Below, one piece after another: positions 23,570 to 31,648 of a stretch of 37,648 nt of DNA. The stretch is from JANWKA01 sp035533815 (GTDB taxonomy: Bacteria; Bacteroidota; Bacteroidia; Chitinophagales; Chitinophagaceae). Location: NCBI GenBank assembly GCA_035533815.1, contig DATLTB010000087.1, forward strand, positions 1 to 37,648, given 5' to 3'. How positions within the stretch are numbered: the first letter of the stretch is position 1; the number at the start of each line of letters is the position of its first letter. Under the pieces are notes generated by a model. It worked only from the letters and a program-made list of their open reading frames with translations, did not search any database and was not told the DNA's origin. A program made the translations under genes and the position numbers.

Positions 23570-25045
23570 TTAGTAAGCCCTGGCAAAAAGCACCCGCTGC
23601 ATAGACGCTTTTCCCGTCAAAATGCACTTGCCTTGTTCAGGGGGATTATTCAGGGGGATGCATCTGATGGTCGCCTTGGTCAGCTCCTTGATTTTGTTTT
23701 CTGTATCAGCCGTGCCGTCCCAATGTGCCGAAATAAATCCTCCTTTTTCATCGAGCAGGTGCTGCATGCTGGCAAGATCATCTGCAGGAGTAATATGCGC
23801 ATCCAGGTAAATTTTGGCCCGGGTGAACAAATCGGACTGGATCTGCTGGAGCAGGTCCTGAATCCGCTGAGATAAACCTTCCAGTGGCCAGATCATTTTT
23901 TCGCGGCTATCCCTGCGGACGACCTCAACCTGCTGATGCTCCAGTTCCCTGGTTCCCAGGGTTAGCCGCACCGGAACTCCCTTCATTTCATATTCCGCAA
24001 ATTTCCATCCAGGCCGATTATTATCCGAATCATCATATTTCACCCGGATACCTGCTTTTTTAAGTTCATCTGCAATGCCTTTCCCCCGGTCGTCGAGGAT
24101 GGCTTTCTGGTCATTTCCCCGGTAAACAGGCACGATGACTACCTGCCATGGGGCCAGTTTAGGAGGTAAAATAAGCCCATCATCGTCTCCGTGAGCCATC
24201 ACCAGGGCTCCCACCAGCCGGGTAGAAACCCCCCAGGAGGTTGCCCAGACATATTCAAGGGAGTTTTCCCGATTCAGGAAACGGACCTCAAAGGCCTTGG
24301 CAAAATTTTGTCCCAGAAAATGAGATGTACCGGCCTGCAAAGCCTTTCCATCCTGCATAAGGGCCTCAATGCAATAGGTATCCACCGCACCTGCAAACCT
24401 TTCTGAAGGCGATTTTATTCCCCTGATCACGGGGAGGGCCATGTAATTCTCTGCAAAATCCGCATAGATCTCCAGCATCAACCGGGTCTCCTGTTCCGCT
24501 TCAGGTGCAGTGGCATGAGCAGTATGACCTTCCTGCCAAAGGAACTCGGAAGTCCTCAGGAACAACCGGGTACGCATTTCCCATCGAACGACATTGGCCC
24601 ATTGGTTAATCAGCAGGGGCAGATCCCGATAGGACTGAATCCAGGATTTAAAGGTATTCCAGATGATGGTTTCGGAAGTAGGTCTGACAATCAGTTCCTC
24701 TTCCAACCTGGCTTCCGGATCCACTACCAATTCCCCGGTTTGAGGATCGCTTTTCAACCGGTAATGGGTGACTACTGCGCATTCTTTCGCGAATCCCTCC
24801 ACATGTTCCGCTTCCTTGCTCAGGAAGCTTTTGGGGATAAACAGGGGGAAATACGCATTCTGATGACCTGTATCCTTAAACATCCGGTCCAGGGTATCCC
24901 GCATATTTTCCCAAAGGGCATACCCATAGGGTTTTATAACCATGCATCCTCGCACAGCGGAATAATCGGCGAGACCACTTTTTAGCACCAGGTCATTGTA
25001 CCATTGTCCATAATCTTCAGCCCGGGATGAAATTTCCTTACTCAT
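23570..25045 (-). CDS. proS: Proline--tRNA ligase, archaeal/eukaryotic-type
   Basis: A 491-residue class II aminoacyl-tRNA synthetase of the shorter ProRS type (without the long editing insertion of the E. coli type). Motif 2 is around R-W-E-M-R-T-R-L-F-L-R-T-S-E-F-L-W-Q-E-G-H-T near residues 151-172 and motif 3 around G-V-S-T-R-L-V-G-A-L-V-M-A-H-G-D near 271-286. An anticodon-binding domain follows (about 300-395), and then a C-terminal zinc-binding-like domain with cysteines in I-R-C-I-P and G-K-C-I-L, ending in the Tyr that is typical of this ProRS form. It charges tRNA-Pro in the cytosol. The gene sits upstream of the DUF2752/CCC genes and is divergent from the repeat lipoprotein. Confidence 0.96.
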   Translation of the reverse strand: MSKEISSRAEDYGQWYNDLVLKSGLADYSAVRGCMVIKPYGYALWENMRDTLDRMFKDTGHQNAYFPLFIPKSFLSKEAEHVEGFAKECAVVTHYRLKSDPQTGELVVDPEARLEEELIVRPTSETIIWNTFKSWIQSYRDLPLLINQWANVVRWEMRTRLFLRTSEFLWQEGHTAHATAPEAEQETRLMLEIYADFAENYMALPVIRGIKSPSERFAGAVDTYCIEALMQDGKALQAGTSHFLGQNFAKAFEVRFLNRENSLEYVWATSWGVSTRLVGALVMAHGDDDGLILPPKLAPWQVVIVPVYRGNDQKAILDDRGKGIADELKKAGIRVKYDDSDNNRPGWKFAEYEMKGVPVRLTLGTRELEHQQVEVVRRDSREKMIWPLEGLSQRIQDLLQQIQSDLFTRAKIYLDAHITPADDLASMQHLLDEKGGFISAHWDGTADTENKIKELTKATIRCIPLNNPPEQGKCILTGKASMQRVLFARAY

Positions 25046-25131
25046 TTTGAATGTATTAGAATGGTATTAGATTTTATAAATGGTAGGTCGTTGGCATGTT
25101 TTATGACTTATATTTGATATGAATATTGATA

Positions 25132-25162
25132 TTGGTAAAGAAGCACAAAATAAGTAACTTTA
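25132..25162 (+). promoter_or_regulatory. Candidate Bacteroidota-type promoter of the repeat lipoprotein
   Basis: TTG at 25132-25134 (within ATTGG) and TAACTTTA at 25155-25162 are 20 bases apart. This resembles the phylum's -33 TTG and -7 TAnnTTTG boxes with one mismatch in the last base, 28 bases before the start codon. The match is by eye only. Confidence 0.35.
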
Positions 25163-25190
25163 GGATAGCTAATTTTTAAAACCAAACAAT

Positions 25191-26378
25191 ATGAAACCGC
25201 TTTTAAAATATTCAGTTTTCATACTGGCCATTGTAGCGGGCGGTTGTACGACAATGTATAACACCGGTCAAACACCTGATGATGTATATTATTCTCCTGT
25301 AAGTTCGCCTCCGACATATTATAGCAATAACCAGCCTGTCAACAGTCAGACTACAGGCACTTCATCCACGGTCAGCAGTTCAGCAGACGGCAGCAACTAT
25401 ATCACTTATGGTGACAATGGCTCTTCCAGTTACAATCCTTCCAGTCAATATAATTACAACAATAATGGTTACTCCGGATATAACAGCTATCCTTATGCCA
25501 GTCCTTATGCTTATGGGAGCCCGTTTTCTTACGGACTAGGAATGGGGTCTGGCTATTATGGGATGGGATATGGATTGGGGATGGGTTTTGGATATGGAAT
25601 AGGTATGGCATATAATAATTTCGGATATTATCCAGGATTCATGTCATCCTTTGATTATGGATTCCCTATGTACAATGATTGGTATATTCCATTCGGCTAT
25701 GGTGGTTATGATGATGTCTATGGGTTACCCTTTTGGGATACCTATGCTATTGGAAAAGGATATTCACAGTTTTACAATGCACCCGGGACAGCCTGGGGGC
25801 CGAGGTATTCCCCATCTTCTCCGGCCGGTGTATATGGTAGTACTGGTGGTATGTATACCGGAGGAACTGCCGGACCTGTAAGAACTTTCCCGGTAAATGG
25901 TGCGGGTGTAGCACCATCAGGAGCTAATTATACCCCAAGAAGGGTTTTCGGCAATCCAACCGGAAATACCCCTTCAAATAACCCCCAGCCGATGTATACG
26001 CCAAGAAGGGTTTTTGGCAATCCAACCGGAAATACCCCTTCCAATAACCCCCAGCCGATGTATACGCCAAGAAGGGTTTTTGGCAATCCAACCGGAAATA
26101 CCCCTTCCAATAACCCACAGCCGGTATATACGCCAAGAAGATCATTCCGGTCCGCTTCGGGTGAAGTACCTGCTGGCAATAATGTATATCAGCAGCCTTC
26201 CTTTGGAGGCAGACGGGTGATGTCAGGCAATAGCAATTTTAATTATCGGGCTCCGGCACCCGTTTACCGGAATGCCCCTGCACCTTCATACCAGCCAGCT
26301 CCGGCGAGATCTTTCAGTTCTCCCCATTACAGCAATTCAGGAGGAGGTGGTGGTGGTTTCCGTGCAGTTAGAAGATAA
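25191..26378 (+). CDS. Tyr/Gly/Pro/Asn-rich lipoprotein with tandem 22-residue repeats
   Basis: A 395-residue exported lipoprotein: MKPLLKYSVFILAIVAGGC, with the lipid cysteine at 19. The mature protein is low in complexity: residues 30-100 Ser/Asn/Tyr-rich, 100-165 Gly/Tyr/Met-rich (Y-G-M-G-Y-G-L-G-M-G-F-G), then a three-copy repeat of 22 residues (Y-T-P-R-R-V-F-G-N-P-T-G-N-T-P-S-N-N-P-Q-P-M) from residue 247 plus a partial fourth copy, and a C-terminal Pro/Ala/Ser/Gly tail ending in G-G-G-G-G-F-R-A-V-R-R. I recognise no enzyme domain; the composition suits a surface or outer-membrane-linked structural protein. The gene lies between proS and an outer-membrane barrel gene and is transcribed away from proS. 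The ORF is complete despite the repeat, so it is probably expressed. Confidence 0.78.
   Translation: MKPLLKYSVFILAIVAGGCTTMYNTGQTPDDVYYSPVSSPPTYYSNNQPVNSQTTGTSSTVSSSADGSNYITYGDNGSSSYNPSSQYNYNNNGYSGYNSYPYASPYAYGSPFSYGLGMGSGYYGMGYGLGMGFGYGIGMAYNNFGYYPGFMSSFDYGFPMYNDWYIPFGYGGYDDVYGLPFWDTYAIGKGYSQFYNAPGTAWGPRYSPSSPAGVYGSTGGMYTGGTAGPVRTFPVNGAGVAPSGANYTPRRVFGNPTGNTPSNNPQPMYTPRRVFGNPTGNTPSNNPQPMYTPRRVFGNPTGNTPSNNPQPVYTPRRSFRSASGEVPAGNNVYQQPSFGGRRVMSGNSNFNYRAPAPVYRNAPAPSYQPAPARSFSSPHYSNSGGGGGGFRAVRR
25929..26140 (+). repeat. 66-bp in-frame tandem repeat (three copies and a partial fourth)
   Basis: Copies begin at 25929, 25995, 26061 and (partial) 26127, all in frame with the lipoprotein gene. Copies 2 and 3 are nearly identical; copy 1 differs at a few bases such as ACC/ACG and TTC/TTT. 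Such high identity points to recent duplication or repeat homogenisation, and the copy number may vary between strains. The period is a multiple of three, so expansions do not shift the frame. Confidence 0.95.
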
Positions 26379-26473
26379 TTATATACAGGGAATACACTTT
26401 TTAACTTAAAAGGGAGTTTCCCATAAAATAACTTCCCTATCGGCTGAATTATACCGGACCAATTATTTTACTC

Positions 26474-28012
26474 ATGAGTAAAAGAATATTCAGCCTTTTA
26501 GCTGTCATATTTATTGCCGCCAACGCCCGGGCACAAACCGAGGCGGACGCTTTGCGTTACAGCGAATCCACCACTGGAGGAACGGCCAGAACCCAGGCCA
26601 TTGGGGGTGCAGCGGGATCCCTGGGGGGTGATATTACCTCGCTTTCCGTTAATCCAGCCGGGATTGGTTTGTATAAAACCAATGAATTTGTCATTACTCC
26701 CGGTCTCCTCAGCGCCAATAACGGATCCACTTACCTGGGCAATACGGCTTCCGTTTCCAAAGACAATGTGTATTTCTCCAATCTGGGTATCGTTTTTGCT
26801 TCTGACAGGCATAGGGGCAGCGGATCCAAATGGCAAAACGTGACCGTGGGTCTTTCCATCAACCGTATGGCCAATTACAATTCCCACATATATTACACTG
26901 GGACCAATAATCAAACCTCCTATTCGGATAATTACCTTCTTCAGCTACAGGGACAAACCAGCATCACAGGTGCGGAGCAAAATTACCCCTATGGAGCCAG
27001 CGAAGCAGTCAATACCGGCCTGATCGGTCCTGTAGTGGATAGTAGTAACCAGCCTACCGGGAATTGGGAAAGCATTGTACCGGTAAGTACAGGGATCAAG
27101 CAGGAAAATTCTATCTCCACCAGCGGTGGGCTGAATGAGTTTTCCTTAGGAGTGGCAGGGAATTACGATAATCGCTTTTTCCTTGGTGGCAGCCTGAATG
27201 TGCCTTCAATCAAATACCATAGTGTGGAGACCTTTCAGGAAACCAATATCAATAATTCCAGCTCCCCACTTAATTATTACAATGTGACCAACTATTTAAG
27301 CACAGATGGAATCGGGATCAATGGAAAGTTGGGGATCATATACAAAATCAATGATGCCTTTCGTTTTGGATTGGCCTTCCATACTCCTTCTATTTATTCC
27401 ATGAACGATACCTATTCCACTTCCCTGACGACTAATTCAAAGGACCAGGGTACCCTAACCAACAGCACTCAGGATATACAAAATGGATATCCCGGTCAGT
27501 ATTCCTATGGGCTGACCACTCCCTGGAGGGGAATAGTCAGCGCCACTTATATCTTCGGCACATCTCCGGATGTGAACAAACAACATGGATTCATCACTGC
27601 GGATTATGAATATGTGAACTATGCTGACGCTTCTTATCATTTCAGCGGAACAGATGCATCCCTGTCAGATGCCCTGAATGCTTCCATCCGTAACTTGTAT
27701 AAAGCTGCTTCGGATTTCAGGATAGGCGCCGAAATGAAGTTTGATATATTTTCCATCCGGGCAGGCTTTGCCTATTATTCCAGCCCGTACCGGGATCCGG
27801 GCACAGATGGAACCCGCATGTTATATAGCGGGGGAATCGGATACCGGAACAAAGGGATCTATGTAGATGCAACCTACATTTACAGCAATGTCAATAATAT
27901 CGACCAGCCATATCTGATCCCCCAAAATTCAAGCGGATTGAACTCCCCACCTGCTGCCAGGATTAGTACCACATCCGGGAATATGGTCATGTCCTTTGGC
28001 TTCTTGTTCTAA
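26474..28012 (+). CDS. Outer-membrane beta-barrel protein, OmpP1/FadL-like
   Basis: A 512-residue protein with signal peptide MSKRIFSLLAVIFIAANARA, cleaved before QTEAD. The mature N-terminus carries the FadL/OmpP1-type pattern: A-L-R-Y-S-E then G-T-A-R-T-Q-A-I-G-G-A, then S-L-S-V-N-P-A-G-I-G-L-Y-K-T (N-P-A-G-I is the family's landmark). The rest alternates hydrophobic and polar residues as beta-strands do, with tyrosine-rich turns, and the last residue is Phe (F-G-F-L-F), the usual barrel end. FadL proteins carry hydrophobic compounds across the outer membrane; this form is distant enough that the cargo is unknown. It is downstream of the repeat lipoprotein by about 95 bases and ends 17 bases from miaA. 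Confidence 0.85.
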   Translation: MSKRIFSLLAVIFIAANARAQTEADALRYSESTTGGTARTQAIGGAAGSLGGDITSLSVNPAGIGLYKTNEFVITPGLLSANNGSTYLGNTASVSKDNVYFSNLGIVFASDRHRGSGSKWQNVTVGLSINRMANYNSHIYYTGTNNQTSYSDNYLLQLQGQTSITGAEQNYPYGASEAVNTGLIGPVVDSSNQPTGNWESIVPVSTGIKQENSISTSGGLNEFSLGVAGNYDNRFFLGGSLNVPSIKYHSVETFQETNINNSSSPLNYYNVTNYLSTDGIGINGKLGIIYKINDAFRFGLAFHTPSIYSMNDTYSTSLTTNSKDQGTLTNSTQDIQNGYPGQYSYGLTTPWRGIVSATYIFGTSPDVNKQHGFITADYEYVNYADASYHFSGTDASLSDALNASIRNLYKAASDFRIGAEMKFDIFSIRAGFAYYSSPYRDPGTDGTRMLYSGGIGYRNKGIYVDATYIYSNVNNIDQPYLIPQNSSGLNSPPAARISTTSGNMVMSFGFLF

Positions 28013-28029
28013 AATGAATATGTATCACC

Positions 28030-28935
28030 TTATCTTCCTGTGAAACCCCGCACAAGTTGCCAGATATGATCTTCATGCCGGGCATCGACCCATTTGATTT
28101 GGTTATCTTTTTTCAGCCAGGTATATTGGCGTCGGGCATACTGCCAGGTATGGATCTTGATAAGTTCAAGGGTTTTAGCCCAGCTAAGGCTCCCTTCCAA
28201 AAAGGCAAACATTTCCTGGTATCCGACTGTTTGAAGGGCATGGTGTAACCTGAATGCCAGGAGGTTTTCCACTTCCTGGCGAAGACCAGATTCCGCCATC
28301 TGGTCCACCCGCTGGTTAATCCTGCCTTTCAGGAGATCTCCGGGAAGCATAAGTCCAATTTTGAGCAGATCGAATTCCTTGTCGGCCCTCATTGCCTTCC
28401 TGTATCGGGTAACTGAAATTCCGGTAGTCTCCACTACTTCCAGGGCCCGCAGCAGGCGGTGAGGATTTCGGATATCTGTATTCCCATAAAAAATGGGATC
28501 CAGCCGCTGTACTTCCTGCTGCAACCAGGACAGTCCTTCGGATTGATATTGTTCCCTTAACCGGTTACGGATTGCAACCGGTATTTCAGGCATATCATCC
28601 AATCCCTCACAAAACGCCCGGATATAAAGCCCTGTTCCCCCGCATAATAAGGCAACCGGGGATTCCCGGAATATATCCAGGATCGATTTCTGGGCAAAAT
28701 GGGCAAAAACACCCGCATTCACCTGATCAGAAATCTGATGGGAATTGATAAAATAATGTGGAATTTCTGCCAGAAGTGCGGCAGAAGGCTTAGCTGTACC
28801 AATTGTCAGTTCCCGGTAACACTGCCTGGAATCGGCGGAAATCACGCCTGTGCGGAAATATCTGGCTAAATTTGAAGCTACCTCTGTTTTGCCGGATGCC
28901 GTAGGTCCGGTGATCACAATGACCTGATTACGCAT
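28030..28935 (-). CDS. miaA: tRNA dimethylallyltransferase
   Basis: A 301-residue enzyme that adds a dimethylallyl group to A37 of tRNAs reading UNN codons. The P-loop G-P-T-A-S-G-K-T is at residues 10-17, the D-S-R-Q-C-Y-R-E-L segment near 35-43 holds substrate residues, G-T-A-K-P-S near 48 is the second conserved loop, and A-L-L-C-G-G-T-G-L-Y-I-R-A near 97 is the channel region. The C-terminal helical part contains Q-T-V-G-Y-Q-E-M and the final R-R-Q-Y-T-W-L segment typical of the family. Its start overlaps the stop of the upstream pRiA4b ORF-3-like gene by 1 base (TAATG). It is the last gene of the unit. Confidence 0.96.
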   Translation of the reverse strand: MRNQVIVITGPTASGKTEVASNLARYFRTGVISADSRQCYRELTIGTAKPSAALLAEIPHYFINSHQISDQVNAGVFAHFAQKSILDIFRESPVALLCGGTGLYIRAFCEGLDDMPEIPVAIRNRLREQYQSEGLSWLQQEVQRLDPIFYGNTDIRNPHRLLRALEVVETTGISVTRYRKAMRADKEFDLLKIGLMLPGDLLKGRINQRVDQMAESGLRQEVENLLAFRLHHALQTVGYQEMFAFLEGSLSWAKTLELIKIHTWQYARRQYTWLKKDNQIKWVDARHEDHIWQLVRGFTGR

Positions 28936-29528
28936 TATTCAGAGAAACCCTCCTCTCCCGGGGAGGCTGCTTCTTCCCCTGTGGACTCCTCCCCTTCTTC
29001 TTCCTCCTTTTCCTCCTCCCCTTCTTCCCCAAATCCTTCCTCATCCAATTTGTCACCTAGCAGATCATATTTTTCTTCAATTTCCACCAGCTTTTCATTG
29101 ACATTTCCCTTAGTTCCATATTGTGCAGGTGGTAGCCCTTCCCGACGAATACAGACAGGATATTGCAAATGGCTGTTCTCCTCCCTGGACAAGCCGATAA
29201 GTTCAACCAGGAAGGTCCAGTTGACGGCATCATCATAGAGATAGACAAACTTTTGATTGGGGATAGTCACTACAGTACCAATCAGGGTATCTGCCATAAT
29301 CAGCGGGGCTACCATTCTGGGCTGATCATCCATTTCCTGAACAATCTCCCTGCCTCGTTTCCAGTGATCATTGCTTCTGAAAAACCTGGCCTTATGTTTC
29401 TGGTCAAATTCAAATGCCACCAGAATGGCCGAATGCAGCTGAAGGAATGTCTGATCCGCCCTGATCTGCACATCCCTGTATACCGAATCATCTTCCTCCC
29501 AATAAATCCTGAATCTGAATACCGGCAT
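28935..29528 (-). CDS. Plasmid pRiA4b ORF-3-like protein with acidic tail
   Basis: A 197-residue protein with the pRiA4b ORF-3 fold pattern: M-P-V-F-R-F-R-I-Y-W-E at the start (a beta strand), then R-D-V-Q-I-R-A-D-Q-T-F-L-Q-L-H-S-A-I-L-V-A-F near residues 19-40, and F-V-Y-L-Y-D-D-A-V-N-W-T-F near 108-120, where the Y-D-(F/D)-G-D/A-x-W hallmark appears as Y-D-D-A-V-N-W. The last 40 residues or so are almost all Glu with a few Gly, Lys and Ser, likely disordered. Despite its name the family is common on chromosomes of this phylum, is not evidence of a plasmid, and has no agreed function. Its place between cca and miaA is the main clue. It overlaps miaA by 1 base. Confidence 0.85.
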   Translation of the reverse strand: MPVFRFRIYWEEDDSVYRDVQIRADQTFLQLHSAILVAFEFDQKHKARFFRSNDHWKRGREIVQEMDDQPRMVAPLIMADTLIGTVVTIPNQKFVYLYDDAVNWTFLVELIGLSREENSHLQYPVCIRREGLPPAQYGTKGNVNEKLVEIEEKYDLLGDKLDEEGFGEEGEEEKEEEEGEESTGEEAASPGEEGFSE

Positions 29529-29566
29529 AATTGATTTTGTAAGTATCTTGATATTTCAAAAATACA

Positions 29567-30997
29567 TTATTTTATGGGAGACAGGTTCATTTCGACACCT
29601 TTTTGGATCATAAAAGTATAAGCTTCCTCATAGTTATTGCCAATCACACCGTCGAGAATAGCTTCCCGGATAGCCGTTTTCAAATCCCCCACCAGCCTCC
29701 CCGGAGGAATATGGAAAGTTTCCATAATCATTTCCCCGCTTACCGGGGGTTGCCAGTTCCGGATGCGGTCTTTTGCCTCCACTTCTTTCAACCGTTGGCG
29801 AACCAGCTCAAAATTCCGAAGATAACGCTTCACCTTTATTTCATTCTTTGAGGTAATATCGGCTTCGCATAAGGTCATCAAGGCCTCTATATCATTACCT
29901 GCATCAAAAAGTAATCTTCTCATGGCAGAATCTGTAATATCCTCCTTGGAAAGACTGATAGGCCTAAGGTGCAGTTCAACCAGCTTCCTCACAAAACGCA
30001 TGGCTTCGTGTTGCGGTAGCTTGAAACGGGAAAAAATCCTGGGCACCATTTTCCCTCCCAGGGCATCATGACCATGAAAAGTCCAACCGTGGCCGGTTTC
30101 ATATTTTTTTGTGGCCGGCTTACCGATATCATGCAACAGAGCTGCCCACCTCAGCCAAAGATCATCCGTATGCCTGCTGATATTATCCAATACCTGAAGG
30201 GTGTGGTAGAAATTATCCTTATGTCCCTTCCCTTCCATCATCTCCACACCAGCCAGATCAGTCAGCTGCGGAAAAATGATCTTCAGTATCTCTGTCTTAT
30301 AGAGGATATCCAGACCAATGGAAGGGCGGGGGCTGAGCAATATCTTATTGAACTCATCAGATATCCTTTCGGTTGAAATGATCATGATCCTGCTGGCTTC
30401 CTGTTGTATTGCCGTTAAGGTTTCCGGGGCTACTTTAAAATCCAGTTGTGAGGAGAACCTGGCAGCGCGCATCATTCTCAGGGGATCATCGCTGAAAGTG
30501 ATTCCCGGATCTCCTGGTGTCCGGATTAAACGCTTTTCAAGATCATCTAAACCCCGAAAACGATCAATCAGGATCCCCGCATCCGCTTCGTTTAGGCTTA
30601 CAGCAAGTGAATTGATGGTAAAATCCCGGCGGTCGAGATCTTCTTCCAGGGAAGCCGGTGATACTTCAGGTTTGCGGGAATCAATGCGGTAACTTTCTTT
30701 TCTGGCTCCTACAAACTCGATATTAAAAACTGTTTCCTGTTGCCGATAGCCGAGATGAGCGGTGCCAAAATTCCTGAAAACAGTCACTTCGGTTCCCCCG
30801 CCCAGCCTCTGGGCTACAGCCTGTGCAAGGGTAATCCCATCCCCTATACAGACAATATCCATGTCTTTAGAGGGCCGTTGAAGTAACCTATCCCGGATAA
30901 AGCCTCCAACCAGGTAGCAGGGCATGCCCAGTTCCCTGGCGGCAGCGGATACCACACCGGTCAGTTTCTTTTCCAGGGATGTGAATTCAATGGTCAT
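29567..30997 (-). CDS. cca: CCA tRNA nucleotidyltransferase with HD domain
   Basis: A 476-residue class II poly(A) polymerase/CCA-adding enzyme. Residues 1-130 form the nucleotidyltransferase head: G-G-F-I-R-D at 31-36 and the catalytic D-M-D at 45-47, then D-R-R-D-F-T-I-N-S-L-A near 107-117 with the R-R-D motif. R-M-M-R-A-A-R-F near 151 begins the neck. The C-terminal HD domain has H-D-I-G-K-P near residues 260-265. It builds or repairs the 3'-CCA of tRNAs. The tRNA-Leu gene in this window does not encode CCA at its 3' end, in keeping with a need for this enzyme. It lies between tsaC/sua5 and the pRiA4b ORF-3-like gene. Confidence 0.95.
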   Translation of the reverse strand: MTIEFTSLEKKLTGVVSAAARELGMPCYLVGGFIRDRLLQRPSKDMDIVCIGDGITLAQAVAQRLGGGTEVTVFRNFGTAHLGYRQQETVFNIEFVGARKESYRIDSRKPEVSPASLEEDLDRRDFTINSLAVSLNEADAGILIDRFRGLDDLEKRLIRTPGDPGITFSDDPLRMMRAARFSSQLDFKVAPETLTAIQQEASRIMIISTERISDEFNKILLSPRPSIGLDILYKTEILKIIFPQLTDLAGVEMMEGKGHKDNFYHTLQVLDNISRHTDDLWLRWAALLHDIGKPATKKYETGHGWTFHGHDALGGKMVPRIFSRFKLPQHEAMRFVRKLVELHLRPISLSKEDITDSAMRRLLFDAGNDIEALMTLCEADITSKNEIKVKRYLRNFELVRQRLKEVEAKDRIRNWQPPVSGEMIMETFHIPPGRLVGDLKTAIREAILDGVIGNNYEEAYTFMIQKGVEMNLSPIK

Positions 30998-31051
30998 TTT
31001 TTGCAGTCAGGCGCAAAAATAAATGAAAATGGAAAATTTGCCGCAAAAGAA

Positions 31052-31624
31052 TCATTGCCTGAGTATGGTAATTGCTCCATGCGGATCAACTTTCACGATT
31101 TTTGAAGGTTTTCCCTCCCGGAGTTCTTCCCTGCGATAATGTACGATATAATCAACCGCATCCTTTATGCGTTGGGGAACTTGAAAAAAATTCAGGGAGG
31201 TCGGTTCCCCGGTAAAGTTAGCCGAGGTGGAAACAAGTGGTTTACCAAGACGGGTGATCAGGGAATTGCAGAACGGTTCCTGCACTATACGGATTGCAAT
31301 GGTGCCGTCAGGACTGATCAGGTTTGATGGCAGATTGCTGGCTCCCGGATAAATCACGGTAACGGGTTCCCTTTCCCTTTTCAGGTATTCAATCACCTGA
31401 GCATGCGGAGCAAGGACATATTTTGCAAGATCCTGCATATTGTTTACCAGGATGATAAGGCTTCTGCTGCTATTTCGACATTTTAGTTCAAAAATCCGCT
31501 GGACTGCACCAGCATGGGTAGCATCACAACCAATCCCCCAAACCGTATCCGTGGGATAGAGAATAAGTCCGCCTTTTTCAAGCACCTTGAAGCTCTCGGT
31601 GATATCTTCTGCAAAGCTATTCAT
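31052..31624 (-). CDS. tsaC: L-threonylcarbamoyladenylate synthase (Sua5/YrdC/TsaC type)
   Basis: A 190-residue enzyme (single YrdC domain, no Sua5 C-terminal extension) that makes threonylcarbamoyl-AMP from Thr, bicarbonate and ATP for t6A37 of tRNAs reading ANN codons. Marks: G-G-L-I-L-Y-P-T-D-T-V-W-G-I-G-C near residues 18-33, I-F-E-L-K-C-R-N-S-S-R-S-L near 45, with the K-x-R residues, and V-S-T-S-A-N-F-T-G near 130-138. The name could equally be given as yrdC or sua5-like. It lies about 55 bases upstream of cca and 24 bases downstream of the glycosyltransferase on the same strand, probably one transcript. Confidence 0.93.
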   Translation of the reverse strand: MNSFAEDITESFKVLEKGGLILYPTDTVWGIGCDATHAGAVQRIFELKCRNSSRSLIILVNNMQDLAKYVLAPHAQVIEYLKREREPVTVIYPGASNLPSNLISPDGTIAIRIVQEPFCNSLITRLGKPLVSTSANFTGEPTSLNFFQVPQRIKDAVDYIVHYRREELREGKPSKIVKVDPHGAITILRQ

Positions 31625-31648
31625 GAAATCTAGTGGGATAAGTTGGCA

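Noticed and set aside
25929..26140. CRISPR array, considered because of regular near-identical repeats
   Set aside because: There are no spacers: units are contiguous, in frame, and encode a 22-residue protein repeat. No cas gene is present.
25924..26179. Two minus-strand open frames with repeated protein units over the tandem repeat
   Set aside because: They are a by-product of the 66-bp repeat; the plus frame has the signal peptide and a full-length protein.
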